Shown here: positions 9,093 to 17,211 of the stretch, piece after piece | How the letters are laid out: every line of letters begins with the position of its first letter | Position numbering within the stretch: position 1 is the first letter of the stretch | DNA from: JALYUM01 sp036688685 | GTDB taxonomy: Bacteria; Pseudomonadota; Gammaproteobacteria; Burkholderiales; Burkholderiaceae_D | Direction: 5' to 3' | Length of the DNA: 64,000 bases | Assembly: GCF_036688685.1 (NCBI RefSeq) | Contig: NZ_JAQQPS010000016.1 | Span: 62,001 to 126,000, forward strand | The notes under the pieces: model-generated | Seen by the model: the letters and a program-made list of their open reading frames with translations, nothing else | Database searches by the model: none | Told to the model about the DNA's origin: nothing | Made by a program: the position numbers and the translations under genes

Positions 9093-10309
9093 GGTTTCAC
9101 TCCTGCATCGCGGATTTGCCAGAGGCCGGCGCCGGCCTCGGTCATGGCCAGCTTGCGCGTGGCCAGCGCGCCCTGCATTTGTTTCACTTGCGACGGATCG
9201 ACCGCGCCCGGTTTCAGTTTCACGTTCAATACTTTCTCGCGGTATTCGAGCGACGCAATCGCGAGCGGCTGCGGCAAGCCGCGCGCGGCTTCACCGAGGG
9301 CGGCGGCCATGTAGTTGAATTCGGCTGGCGTCGGCTGCCCGGAAGCGGCCTTGGCGCGCGCGATGTTTTGCGTCATCTGCGCCACCGGATCAACCACCGG
9401 GTCGCGCGGATAGACCGAGCGGAAGGTCTGCGTCAGCAGCTGGCGCGTGGCGTTCGATTCGCCGCGCAGGCGCAGCCATTCGACGTTCAGGCCCACCATA
9501 TTGACCACCAGCGCCAGCAAGGCCAGGCGCAACGGCCAGCGCCATTTGGCCCAGTCGCGCGATGGCGCACCGGACGCGCCGAGACCCGCCACCAGGTCGA
9601 GCGGCGCACTGCTGCTACCCGCCACCCAGAAACGCCAGTCATCGGCTGCGAGCTCGATGCCGGGACCGGCCTCGGCCGCCAGTGCCTGGTATTCGGCCAG
9701 TTGCGCAGGCGGTACGTACAGCACCAGCGGCGCATCGCCCGCCAGCGCACGCGCCGTCTGCAGGGCCACCTCGGGCGTGGCTTCCAGGCCCAGACCGAGG
9801 CCCTGCCATTGGGCCAGGCGCACGGTCAGTTCGCCGGCGCCGACGCTGGTACTAATTGCGGCGCTGACGCTGCCCGGTGCCAGCGGCAGGCACAACTGCG
9901 CCGGCAATGCCGTCACCGTGCGTGCGCCCAGCGCCAGCAACTGGCGCACCAGCATGGTCAGCCATTCGCGCTGGACCACGGCCACGGTGCGCATGCCGGC
10001 CGCCGAAACGGGGGCGGCGACCAGCACGTTGTCGAGCGGGTCGCCCAGCACTTGTTCTTCCACCAGCCCGGGCAGCGCGGCGCGCAGGCGCGCGGCGGAC
10101 AGGGGCGGGGTTTTCACGTCGAGCAGGGTCACGTCGCCGCCGGCCAGCAGCAGTACCACGCGCCGGCTTGCCGCCACCATGTCACCCAGGTTCGCCAGCG
10201 GCGCATCGCCGCGCTGCCCGATGGTGCCGTTATCGCCCACCAGCGCAAAGCTGCACAGGGCGGATGGCCCGTCAGCGCGGGCTGGATGGCGGATATAAAG
10301 TGTACTCAA
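9089..10309 (-). CDS. gspL: GspL, type II secretion inner-membrane protein (TTG start)
   Basis: A 406-residue protein: cytoplasmic actin-like domain (about 1-240, with LLLAGGDVTLLDVKTPP), one membrane helix near 255-275 (LALLALVVNMVGLNVEWLRL), and a periplasmic ferredoxin-like domain that binds GspM. The frame stays open for 74 more codons upstream, but those overlap gspK in another frame and are Arg-rich nonsense. The sensible start is a TTG at 10309 giving LSTLYIRH, about 15 nt after the gspK stop with AGCGAGACGG upstream. No ATG or GTG is available nearby, so the start codon is weak and may tune the amount of GspL. Confidence 0.9.
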   Translation of the reverse strand: MSTLYIRHPARADGPSALCSFALVGDNGTIGQRGDAPLANLGDMVAASRRVVLLLAGGDVTLLDVKTPPLSAARLRAALPGLVEEQVLGDPLDNVLVAAPVSAAGMRTVAVVQREWLTMLVRQLLALGARTVTALPAQLCLPLAPGSVSAAISTSVGAGELTVRLAQWQGLGLGLEATPEVALQTARALAGDAPLVLYVPPAQLAEYQALAAEAGPGIELAADDWRFWVAGSSSAPLDLVAGLGASGAPSRDWAKWRWPLRLALLALVVNMVGLNVEWLRLRGESNATRQLLTQTFRSVYPRDPVVDPVAQMTQNIARAKAASGQPTPAEFNYMAAALGEAARGLPQPLAIASLEYREKVLNVKLKPGAVDPSQVKQMQGALATRKLAMTEAGAGLWQIRDAGVKP

Positions 10310-10323
10310 ACCGTCTCGCTTTC

Positions 10324-11268
10324 TTAATTTTGGTGGATCCAGACGACATTGGTCGTGTAGGGCGACGTCATCTTTCGGTTGACCAGCACCTCGGTATTGA
10401 GCGAGGCGCGGTCCAGCTTGAGCCAGCTCTGGACCAGGAACCACTCGCTTTTGATACCGATGTCCTTGTCCGCAATGGTCGGGCCGCCCACCGACAGCAA
10501 TGTGCTCTCGAATCCGCCGATGGTGTTCCATGCCGAGCGGTCGCGCTGCGCCACCAGCGCCTGGGCAATGGCGATGGGCGATGACAACACGGCTGCCAAG
10601 ACCTCCGCCGGCGCCGTGTTGACATTGACCGGTGTCGGCTCGGGCAGCACGATGACGAATTTGCGCAGTTTTTCCACCGCCTCCACCGTAAAACCGGGCA
10701 CCTCGAGCAAATCGTCCAGCGTGATGGCCTGCATCTGCTTGGCTGCCGTGGCCGCCTTGTTCGTTCCCGCCGGAATTTCCTGGCTGCTGGCAATCAGTTT
10801 CGTGGCGCCATCGGCCAGCGCCGGATCGAGCCGCAGCAAGGTCAGCAGCTGCTTGAACACGTCCACCTGCAGCGTGACCTTCGCGCCTTGGCGGGCCAGG
10901 TTGGCCAGGTTATAGCGGGCCGTGGCGTCAAAAATCTGGCCCGATAAATTGGCGTCGAAGGTTTCGCCGGCCACCCGTTCGCGGTCGACGTACTGGTCGA
11001 TACGGGTGTTGGCCAGCGGCACCGCCCAGACATCCTTCAACGATGTGTAGTTGGGCTGCGTGATCGCTTCCTGCTGCAGGATCAATTTGGTCCAGTCCAG
11101 CGTGCCGCGCAAAATCCACTGAATTTGCAGGTGCAATCGCTGGTTTTCCATCGAGCGCACCTGGACTTGCTGCTGCCAGAACAGGCTGGCGACGATCGTC
11201 ACCGCCAGCGTGGTCAGCAGCAAGGCCGTGATCACCGCGACGCCGCGCTGGCCCTTGATCGATTTCAT
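10324..11268 (-). CDS. gspK: GspK, minor pseudopilin at the pseudopilus tip
   Basis: A 314-residue large minor pseudopilin. The prepilin peptidase site is QRG|VAVITALLL near residue 9, followed by the hydrophobic helix. It lacks the Glu at +5 and the usual FTLVE, which is characteristic of GspK and marks the tip subunit. The globular domain includes the SAM-like helical insertion (VPGFTVEAVEKLRKFV, PVNVNTAPAEVL). The ATG overlaps the gspJ stop by 4 nt. Confidence 0.94.
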   Translation of the reverse strand: MKSIKGQRGVAVITALLLTTLAVTIVASLFWQQQVQVRSMENQRLHLQIQWILRGTLDWTKLILQQEAITQPNYTSLKDVWAVPLANTRIDQYVDRERVAGETFDANLSGQIFDATARYNLANLARQGAKVTLQVDVFKQLLTLLRLDPALADGATKLIASSQEIPAGTNKAATAAKQMQAITLDDLLEVPGFTVEAVEKLRKFVIVLPEPTPVNVNTAPAEVLAAVLSSPIAIAQALVAQRDRSAWNTIGGFESTLLSVGGPTIADKDIGIKSEWFLVQSWLKLDRASLNTEVLVNRKMTSPYTTNVVWIHQN

Positions 11269-11855
11269 AAGCCCCCCAGCAAGAACGCCTTGCTCATCGG
11301 CGCTTCGACGTTCTGCACCTGCATCGCCACCTGCAAACCCAGCGGGGCGATCTGGGTACCACTGACGGGCTTTTGCCACGCGCCGTTTTGCCAGACCAGC
11401 AGTTGCATGGCCGCGATACCGGATTGCAGCGCCACCGGCGCGGAGGTGTCGGTGTCCGACGTGGCAGCTTTCCACAGCAGGTCGAGCTGGGCCAGTTCGC
11501 GCGTGGCGGCCGACTCGCGCCGCAGCAGCACGCCATCGACCAGGCGGTAGGTGACCACCTGCACGCGCGAGGCGGTGTTTTCCAGGAACACGGTGCGCAC
11601 CAGCGTCAGGCGACCATCGCCCGCGTCGAGCGTCTGGCGGTTGCCGACCAGCGCCGCGCCGGCCTGGTGTTCGGCATCGCTTTGCATCTGGGCGAACGCC
11701 AGCTGCATGCCGCGGGTGACCTCCATCTGGTCGGTGAGGTTGGCGCGCGCACGCACGATGCCGTCCAGTCCGCGCCAGCCCAGCACGGCAACCATGCCGA
11801 GGATGCTGATCGCCACCAGCAGCTCGACCAGCGTAAAACCGCGCTGGCGCGTCAT
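11265..11855 (-). CDS. gspJ: GspJ, minor pseudopilin
   Basis: A 196-residue protein with a class III prepilin leader cut as QRG|FTLVELLVAISILG after five residues, then a hydrophobic helix and a beta-rich globular domain. GspJ forms the tip complex with GspI and GspK. The start overlaps the gspI stop by 4 nt and the stop overlaps the gspK start by 4 nt. Confidence 0.94.
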   Translation of the reverse strand: MTRQRGFTLVELLVAISILGMVAVLGWRGLDGIVRARANLTDQMEVTRGMQLAFAQMQSDAEHQAGAALVGNRQTLDAGDGRLTLVRTVFLENTASRVQVVTYRLVDGVLLRRESAATRELAQLDLLWKAATSDTDTSAPVALQSGIAAMQLLVWQNGAWQKPVSGTQIAPLGLQVAMQVQNVEAPMSKAFLLGGL

Positions 11856-12223
11856 GGCTGCGGCACCACTTGGATCAGCCGCACGATCTTGCGGCCGGGG
11901 TTCTCGACGTCGAACACCGAGACGTTAATTTCGCGCAGTCTCGGATTGGGCGTGATGCGCACTTCTTCTTCGCACATCAGGTGCAAATCGGCCTGCGGGC
12001 AGGCAAAGCTGCGCTTGCCGACAGGCGGAAACAATTTTTCGATGCGTATCTGCACCAGCCGGTTTTCAGCCGACCAGGTTGCCATCATCGAGGCGCGCAG
12101 GCTGGAGCCGTTGGCGGCCAGGCTGCCCACGGCGCGCAAGGCAGCGCCCAGCGCGGTGCCGACGATGACCAGCGCCACCAGCACTTCGAGCAGGGTAAAG
12201 CCGCGTTGGCGTGCCGTTTTCAT
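11852..12223 (-). CDS. gspI: GspI, minor pseudopilin
   Basis: A 123-residue minor pseudopilin with leader MKTARQRG and mature start FTLLEVLVALVIVG including the conserved Glu at +5. The size and short globular domain suit GspI, which nucleates the GspJ-GspK tip. The ATG at 12223 lies 1 nt after the gspH stop; in-frame codons further up belong to gspH DNA. Confidence 0.93.
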   Translation of the reverse strand: MKTARQRGFTLLEVLVALVIVGTALGAALRAVGSLAANGSSLRASMMATWSAENRLVQIRIEKLFPPVGKRSFACPQADLHLMCEEEVRITPNPRLREINVSVFDVENPGRKIVRLIQVVPQP

Positions 12224-12224
12224 A

Positions 12225-12698
12225 TCACTCGACCGTAAAGTGACCGACGCCGTCGGCCCGTACATTCACGGCGATGTCGCCGCTCATGAGCGTCATGACG
12301 AAGGGTTTGTCGACCGGCTCGCGCCCGAAGGTGATGCGCATCGGGTTGCCGGTGCCGGCGCCGGGCGGGTCGAGCAGCACGGTGACTGGCGCATTTTTGA
12401 ATGGACGCTGGCGCAGGAGATCGTCGCCGACGATCTGGTCCCAGCTATTCTGGTCGTTGCGCACGATGAAGCGGTAACTGTCGCTGCCGGCTTCAAAGGC
12501 GACCAGGCGGTTGCGCACGATGGCTTCGTCGCGCGCCAGTTGCAGCAACAGCGCCAGGCGCTTGGCTTCATTTTCCAGGTTCTGGCGCGGGCTGGGCAAG
12601 GCGTTGAGCGACACCATCCCCAGCGTGATGCCAATGATGACCATCACGACCATCAGCTCCACCAGGGTGAAGCCGCGAGCGCGGCGCGGCGGCATCAT
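12225..12698 (-). CDS. gspH: GspH, minor pseudopilin
   Basis: A 157-residue pseudopilin; leader MMPPRRARG then FTLVELMVVMVIIG with Glu at +5, and a globular GspH/FimT-type beta domain (LLQLARDEAIVRNRLVAFEA). It links the tip complex to the GspG shaft. The start was chosen at the double ATG just after the gspG stop (8 nt gap); the longer frame upstream overlaps gspG and is Arg-rich. Confidence 0.93.
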   Translation of the reverse strand: MMPPRRARGFTLVELMVVMVIIGITLGMVSLNALPSPRQNLENEAKRLALLLQLARDEAIVRNRLVAFEAGSDSYRFIVRNDQNSWDQIVGDDLLRQRPFKNAPVTVLLDPPGAGTGNPMRITFGREPVDKPFVMTLMSGDIAVNVRADGVGHFTVE

Positions 12699-12706
12699 GC
12701 GTACGC

Positions 12707-13165
12707 CTAGTTTTCCCAGGAGCCGATATCGGCATCGTCGGCGGCCCCGCCCGGCTGGCCGTCGGCGCCGTACGAGAAGATTTCGACTTCGCCGCCATGG
12801 ACGCCAGGCGACAGGTACTGGTAAGAATTGCCCCAAGGGTCTTTCGGCAGGCGCTCGAGATAACCGCCGGCTTTCCAGCCGTTCGCGGACGGGCCGGTGG
12901 TCGGCTTGGTGATCAGCGACTGCAGGCCCTGCTCCGTGTTCGGATAGCGCGCGTTGTCGAGCTTGTAGAGCTTGAGCGCCTGCATCATGGTGGCGATGTC
13001 GGTCTTGGCGGCCGAGACGCGCGCTTCGCCGGTGCGGCCCAGCAGCTTCGGCACGACCAGCGCACCCAGGATGCCGATGATGACCACCACCACCATGATT
13101 TCAACGAGGGTGAATCCACGCGCGCGGCGCGCTGCGTAACGGTGCGAAACAGTGTGCATAGTCAT
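12707..13165 (-). CDS. gspG: GspG, major pseudopilin
   Basis: A 152-residue shaft subunit of the pseudopilus. The leader MTMHTVSHRYAARRARG is long. The mature start FTLVEIMVVVVIIGILGALVVP has Glu at +5 and the Pro at +22. The C-terminal domain shows the calcium-binding GspG signature (LPKDPWGNSYQYLSPG ... EIFSYGADGQPGG). This is the first gene of the operon. A second in-frame ATG two codons later is possible. GspO (the prepilin peptidase) is not in the window and must be encoded elsewhere. Confidence 0.95.
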   Translation of the reverse strand: MTMHTVSHRYAARRARGFTLVEIMVVVVIIGILGALVVPKLLGRTGEARVSAAKTDIATMMQALKLYKLDNARYPNTEQGLQSLITKPTTGPSANGWKAGGYLERLPKDPWGNSYQYLSPGVHGGEVEIFSYGADGQPGGAADDADIGSWEN

Positions 13166-13202
13166 GGAATCTTGCTTAGTAAGGAATAGGGAACAACGCG
13201 CT

Positions 13203-13208
13203 AGTATA
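13203..13208 (-). promoter_or_regulatory. possible -10 element for the gsp operon
   Basis: Read on the minus strand this is TATACT, 37 nt upstream of the gspG ATG in the only gap before the operon. No -35 at proper spacing is convincing, so the promoter is tentative. Confidence 0.3.
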
Positions 13209-13302
13209 AGGGGAAATGTGGGCCAATCGCCCTTGAAATGCGCCTTTTCGGCCGAGCAATTGTACTGGCGGCGCCAGCGGGGCGCCATTCTTGTAGTAGT
13301 GC

Positions 13303-14055
13303 CTAGACAGCTTGTCCACAGACGGCGCAGCCGGGGTCGCGCGCGATGCCGATGCTGGTCCATTCGCTGGCCCTGCCGTCGAACAGCAGCAGCTTGCCGG
13401 CCAGCGACTGGCCGGCGCCGGAAATCAGTTTCAAGGCTTCGGCCGCCTGCAGCGCGCCGATCACGCCCACCAGCGGCGCGAACACCCCCATCGTGGCACA
13501 GGCGACGTCCTCGAAGGCGCCCTCCTCGGGAAACAGGCAGGCGTAGCAAGGTGACTGGGGGTCGCGCGCATCGAACACCGAGATTTGCCCATCGAAGCGA
13601 ATCGCCGCGCCCGCCACCAGCGGCACGTTGGCGGCCACGCAGGCGCGGTTCACGGCGTGGCGGGTGGCAAAATTGTCGCTGCAATCGAGTACGACCGATG
13701 CGGAGGCGACCAGTTCCCCCAATCGCGCTCCCTGGGCCCGCTCGCGCAGCGCGGTGATCTTGATGGTCGGGTTGAGCGCCAGCAGCGCAGCCTTGCCCGA
13801 GTCGACTTTCGGCTGGCCGATGCGCGCGCTCGTGTGCATGACCTGGCGCTGCAAATTGGTCAGGTCGACCTCATCGTCGTCCACCAGCGTGATGTGGCCG
13901 ACCCCGCTGGCCGCCAGGTACAGCGCCGCCGGCGAACCGAGGCCGCCCGCACCAATGACCAGCACGTGCGCGTCCAGCAGGTGTTGCTGGCCCTCGATAC
14001 CGATGTCGTCGAGCAGGATATGGCGCGAATAGCGCAGCAGTTGGTCGTCGTTCAT
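13303..14055 (-). CDS. moeB: MoeB/ThiF-type adenylyltransferase
   Basis: A 250-residue E1-like enzyme that adenylates the C-terminal glycine of a small sulfur carrier (MoaD, possibly also ThiS) for molybdopterin or thiamine synthesis. The nucleotide-binding loop GAGGLGS lies at about residues 36-42, followed by the acidic strand DDDEVDLTNLQRQ. Both zinc CxxC pairs are present (CYAC near 173 and CAVC near the end). DNFATRHAVNRAC carries the catalytic-loop region. No rhodanese domain is fused. I chose MNDDQLLRYSRHILL as the start. Whether the true partner is MoaD or ThiS cannot be told from the sequence. Confidence 0.9.
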   Translation of the reverse strand: MNDDQLLRYSRHILLDDIGIEGQQHLLDAHVLVIGAGGLGSPAALYLAASGVGHITLVDDDEVDLTNLQRQVMHTSARIGQPKVDSGKAALLALNPTIKITALRERAQGARLGELVASASVVLDCSDNFATRHAVNRACVAANVPLVAGAAIRFDGQISVFDARDPQSPCYACLFPEEGAFEDVACATMGVFAPLVGVIGALQAAEALKLISGAGQSLAGKLLLFDGRASEWTSIGIARDPGCAVCGQAV

Positions 14056-14104
14056 GGCGCCATTGTAGCGCCGCATCCAGCCCGCTCGCCCTTCTTAACC
14101 TGCT

Positions 14105-14860
14105 TTAACCAGGTTCGGTGTGCCCGGTGAGCTTGATTTTTGGCGCAGGCAGCACGTGCACGCCCTGCCACAAGCCAGCCCAGCCGGGCGGCCAGCCGAT
14201 ATCCGGGCCGGCGTAGGCCGGCAAGCCAGCGCGCACGGCGACGATGGGAACCGCTGGCCGCTCGCGCAGGCCGCCTTCGACCGCGCGTTCCATGTCCAGG
14301 CTGTACATATAGCCAGGCAGCAGCTGCGCGCACACGTTGGCGAACCAGGCCGTGTGGTCTTCGTCGCGCCCCAGCGCCTGGGCCAGCCCTTGGGGATCGA
14401 AGCGTGCCAGCGCATCGATGAGCTCACCGGTGGTGGCGCCGGGCGAGTCACCCCATCCCATGACGGGATTGTTGTTGTACTCGGCGCCGGAGCCGTACCA
14501 GCCTTCGCGCCAGGGCCGCGCCATCCAGTCGCGCTGGCCGGTGAAGAGGTGCCAGCGCCAGTGCAGGCCGGACGGCTTGGGCCACGCATACAGATACAGT
14601 TTTTCGTAGCCGGCCTGGTGCAGTTCACGCACCACCGCCATCAGGCGCGCGTGCGGCATGCGGTCGGGCGGCGCGCGCCGGAACAGGATCGCTTCGCCAT
14701 CGGCGTGCTGGACGGCGTCGGTGGACAGGTTCAAATCGAGCGTGCGCGACTCGCTGCCGAAGCGCGCCGAGATCCAGCCGGTGAGCAAATTGACGTGCGT
14801 AATGACACCATAGCCGCGGTGGCGATGGAAAATCACGGTTCCTGGGGCAAGCGCTTTCAT
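14105..14860 (-). CDS. hypothetical protein with a small N-terminal beta-barrel-like segment
   Basis: A 251-residue soluble protein without signal peptide or membrane helix. The first 60 residues (MKALAPGTVIFHRHRGYGVI then THVN...GWISARFG) are a short beta-rich stretch of the kind seen in CarD/Tudor-like RNA-polymerase- or nucleic-acid-binding domains. The rest is rich in Trp and Gly (GLHWRWHLF, GWPPGWAGLW) and matches nothing I recognise. The ATG at 14860 was preferred because the longer frame would run into the divergent asparaginase gene. It has 130 nt of shared upstream DNA with that gene. Confidence 0.7.
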   Translation of the reverse strand: MKALAPGTVIFHRHRGYGVITHVNLLTGWISARFGSESRTLDLNLSTDAVQHADGEAILFRRAPPDRMPHARLMAVVRELHQAGYEKLYLYAWPKPSGLHWRWHLFTGQRDWMARPWREGWYGSGAEYNNNPVMGWGDSPGATTGELIDALARFDPQGLAQALGRDEDHTAWFANVCAQLLPGYMYSLDMERAVEGGLRERPAVPIVAVRAGLPAYAGPDIGWPPGWAGLWQGVHVLPAPKIKLTGHTEPG

Positions 14861-14990
14861 GGGCAATGTGTCTGGGTCAAAACAGCTAGTGTACTCATCC
14901 AATTCCGCTGATTTTAGCCCAGACACAGTTCGATACAGGGCGAATGCCGGTATCATGGGCGGGCTTTTTTCACTCCCTTGACAGAACATC

Positions 14991-15476
14991 ATGACATTAC
15001 GTTTGATCGCCACCGGCGGCACCTTCGACAAGCACTACAACGAACTCAACGGTACGCTGGGCTTCAAGGACAGCCACCTGCCTGAAGTCATCCAGCGCTC
15101 GCGCATGACCATTCCCGTTGCGCTCGACGTGTTGCCGCTGCTCGACTCGCTCGACATGCAGGATGCCGACCGCGCCCGCATCCTGGCAGCGTGCCAGGAT
15201 GCGCCGGAGCAGGCCATCGTCATCGTGCACGGCACCGATACGATGCCGGAAACGGCGGCCGTGCTGGGCGCCGCGAACCTGGCGAAAACCATCGTGCTGA
15301 CGGGCGCAATGATTCCTTATGCAATCGCGAACTCGGATGCGCTGTTCAACCTGGGCCTGGCGTGCGGGGTGGCACAGACACTGGCGCCGGGCGTGTACGT
15401 GGCCATGAACGGCCAGGTGTTCACGTGGAATAACGTGACCAAGAACCGCGCGGCCGGGGTGTTCCAGCCGCGCTGA
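14991..15476 (+). CDS. single-domain asparaginase-family protein
   Basis: A 161-residue protein with both catalytic motifs of the asparaginase N-terminal domain: TGGTFDK at residues 8-14 and HGTDTM near 80-85. It also has the AMIPYAIANSDA segment. Type I/II L-asparaginases are about 330 residues with a second C-terminal domain; here the protein stops after the first, as in a set of short proteobacterial family members. The active-site residues are intact, so it may hydrolyse Asn or a related amide, but substrate is unknown. No signal peptide is seen. A plus-strand hairpin follows the stop. Confidence 0.82.
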   Translation: MTLRLIATGGTFDKHYNELNGTLGFKDSHLPEVIQRSRMTIPVALDVLPLLDSLDMQDADRARILAACQDAPEQAIVIVHGTDTMPETAAVLGAANLAKTIVLTGAMIPYAIANSDALFNLGLACGVAQTLAPGVYVAMNGQVFTWNNVTKNRAAGVFQPR

Positions 15477-15521
15477 ACGAACCTCCGCACAACCGATAGA
15501 ATCAACTGCTGCCGAGATGCC

Positions 15522-15550
15522 GCTCAGTTAAGACTGAGCCGCGCTTTTAT
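15522..15550 (+). terminator. hairpin after the asparaginase gene
   Basis: GCTCAGT and ACTGAGC form a 7-bp stem around TAAG, followed by CGCGCTTTTATT. The T-run is short and displaced, so it is a weak candidate. It marks the left edge of the A+T-richer PAAR cassette. Confidence 0.45.
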
Positions 15551-15683
15551 TGCGGCGAGTAATTTCAGGCCTGCTGTTAACTTAACTGCGTTCGACGAGT
15601 TCGGCGACTTCCTTTTCTGCCAACCAAGCAAATAGAGCTCGCTTTGCGCTTACGCAAGCGGTACATATCAGCCGAGTCTACGA

Positions 15684-16226
15684 TTGATTTTTATCAGTCA
15701 TTGTTGGAGGCATGATGAGACACGAAGGGCGGGTGTTATACGGATTGGCGACAAGACGGATCATGGCGGCTATGTCATAAGCGCAAGTTCTGGGTCAATC
15801 GTGATGGGCAAAGAAGCGTCGTTGGCTGATGACTTGACCTTCTGTCCGCGCTGCAAAGGCCAATTCCCCATTCAGCCTGATGGCGTAGGTGCCAAGCATG
15901 CTGGACGCTCTTATGCCTATCACGATGATCTCGCCGCTTGTGGCGCTCACTTGATTTCATCACTGACCCATACGGGAAAAAATTCGAGTAGCGTTGTCGG
16001 TGCCATGCCATCAAAAAACATTGATCAGGAACCGGAAATTTTCGATGATCGCTTTTTGCTCATCGACGATGCGACAGGCAAACCGCTTGCATTGATTGAA
16101 TATGCGATTGCCCGTGAAAGCGGGAAAATCGAGTATGGGAAAACTGATAACCGAGGAGAGACACACTTGCTTTCGGCCGTTGCGGCATCGGAATCGGTCC
16201 ACATCTTTATAGACCCATCAGTGTGA
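15684..16226 (+). CDS. PAAR-domain protein with C-terminal beta extension (start uncertain)
   Basis: PAAR proteins cap the VgrG spike of a type VI secretion system and carry effectors. Here the PAAR fold runs about residues 18-95: VIRIGDKTDHGG, FCPRCKGQFPI, then HDDLAACGAHLISS with the paired Cys/His residues expected. A C-terminal stretch (about 110-180, FDDRFLLIDDATGKPLALIEY ... GKTDNRGETHLL) is the small beta-sandwich often fused to PAAR or VgrG. The frame begins at a TTG without good ribosome site. A good site (TTGGAGG) lies before ATGATG at 15712, but in a different frame, so the true start may be obscured by a frameshift. No T6SS genes are nearby. Base composition is lower in G+C than around. 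Confidence 0.85.
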   Translation: MIFISHCWRHDETRRAGVIRIGDKTDHGGYVISASSGSIVMGKEASLADDLTFCPRCKGQFPIQPDGVGAKHAGRSYAYHDDLAACGAHLISSLTHTGKNSSSVVGAMPSKNIDQEPEIFDDRFLLIDDATGKPLALIEYAIARESGKIEYGKTDNRGETHLLSAVAASESVHIFIDPSV

Positions 16227-16255
16227 GAACGCCACCTTTAGCCTGAGGAGCCAGC

Positions 16256-16861
16256 ATGACAGCCAGAACGCTAACGTCACCTTCTGGACGAACGCTGCAC
16301 TATGTTGCGTCCCGCAGAACTACGCCAGCGGAAGATAGCGCTGCCAAGGAACTGAGAATTCTAGCCAGCAAGCAGAAACGTCTGGCCGAAAACCGGGAAT
16401 ATTTAAAGAACGGTAACGTGCGTGCTTACCTCGCAGCCATTGCAGCTGCCGAAGGTGGTGATTACAACCTGATGTATGGCGGTGTAATAGGAAAGAAAAA
16501 TGATCGGTGGCGCTTCAGCGATTTTTCAACCCACCCGGGTCCCGGCATTGATGGCAGGACGACCGCTGCTTGGCGATATCAGATCAATATGGCTAACTGG
16601 AAGGAAAATGGCGAGAAAAAGATGGGCTTGACTGATTTCTCTGCCGAGACACAGGACCTGATTGCAGTGGAGTCCATTCGCTACGCTCATGCAATCGATG
16701 ACGTCATCGCGGGCGACGTCGAGACTGCTGCGCGCAAGTCCTCCAAGGTGTGGGCCGCCATTCCAAAAGGTCCGGGGATTCCCAACGATGCAGGACAACC
16801 CTATATGCGGTATGAGAAGTTTTTGGGGGCATTTACGGACAGCGGGGGTACCGCTCGATGA
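16256..16861 (+). CDS. lambda-R-like muramidase (GH104 type), probable T6SS effector
   Basis: A 201-residue protein. Residues from about 53 onward follow the phage lambda endolysin (R) plan: NVRAYLAAIAAAEGGD with the catalytic Glu at 66, FSDFSTHPG, then AAWRYQIN in place of GRYQL, LTDFSAETQDLIAVESI, and a C-terminal KVWAAIPKGPG ... KFLGAF segment. Such enzymes cleave peptidoglycan by lytic transglycosylation. The first 50 residues are polar and helical with no signal peptide, so export would need T6SS or lysis. There are no holin or spanin genes. It sits 29 nt after the PAAR gene and overlaps the next gene by 4 nt, the arrangement of an effector with its immunity gene. Confidence 0.85.
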   Translation: MTARTLTSPSGRTLHYVASRRTTPAEDSAAKELRILASKQKRLAENREYLKNGNVRAYLAAIAAAEGGDYNLMYGGVIGKKNDRWRFSDFSTHPGPGIDGRTTAAWRYQINMANWKENGEKKMGLTDFSAETQDLIAVESIRYAHAIDDVIAGDVETAARKSSKVWAAIPKGPGIPNDAGQPYMRYEKFLGAFTDSGGTAR

Positions 16862-17211
16862 CAACAGTATCAGCAACAGTCTTGCTGTTGGCGATATGTG
16901 GCCATGGCGTTGCTAACATTGGCGTCGTGCTCGAAAAAGGCATGCCGTTTACTCAGGTTCGGAAGCAATTACTGGATCAACGCTGGAAACCTGTCCGAAG
17001 TCAGCAGACAGAACACCTTGCAGTTGATCGGGCGCTTCTGGAACGTCATATCGTCGAAGTGGAAAGCTGCACTGTCGATAGCTTTTGTATCTTCCGATAT
17101 ACGAAAGGTACAAAGTGCCTGAAAGTCGTCGCCCAAGGCGAAACGCTGCCCGGTCTTCTGATTGTCGGTTGGGACATGGCTTGTCCATCGAAAAAACACG
17201 CGGCCAAATAA
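16858..17211 (+). CDS. small exported protein, candidate immunity protein of the muramidase
   Basis: A 117-residue protein with an N-terminal hydrophobic signal (MTTVSATVLLLAICGHGVA) that would send it to the periplasm, where a peptidoglycan hydrolase acts. The mature part has a motif GMPFTQVRKQLLDQRWKPV common to small secreted proteins, and four cysteines (CTVDSFC, KCL, ACPSK) that could pair as disulfides. The ATG overlaps the muramidase stop (ATGA), indicating coupled translation. I recognise no named immunity family. The role as immunity protein is inferred from order, overlap and predicted location only. Confidence 0.7.
   Translation: MTTVSATVLLLAICGHGVANIGVVLEKGMPFTQVRKQLLDQRWKPVRSQQTEHLAVDRALLERHIVEVESCTVDSFCIFRYTKGTKCLKVVAQGETLPGLLIVGWDMACPSKKHAAK

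Noticed and set aside
10310..10531. N-terminal extension of GspL upstream of the TTG
   Set aside because: It overlaps gspK in another frame, is Arg/Gln-rich and lacks resemblance to GspL.
16256..16861. Prophage lysis gene
   Set aside because: The muramidase is endolysin-like, but no holin, spanin, structural or integrase gene is near and a PAAR gene precedes it. A prophage remnant remains possible but is less likely.
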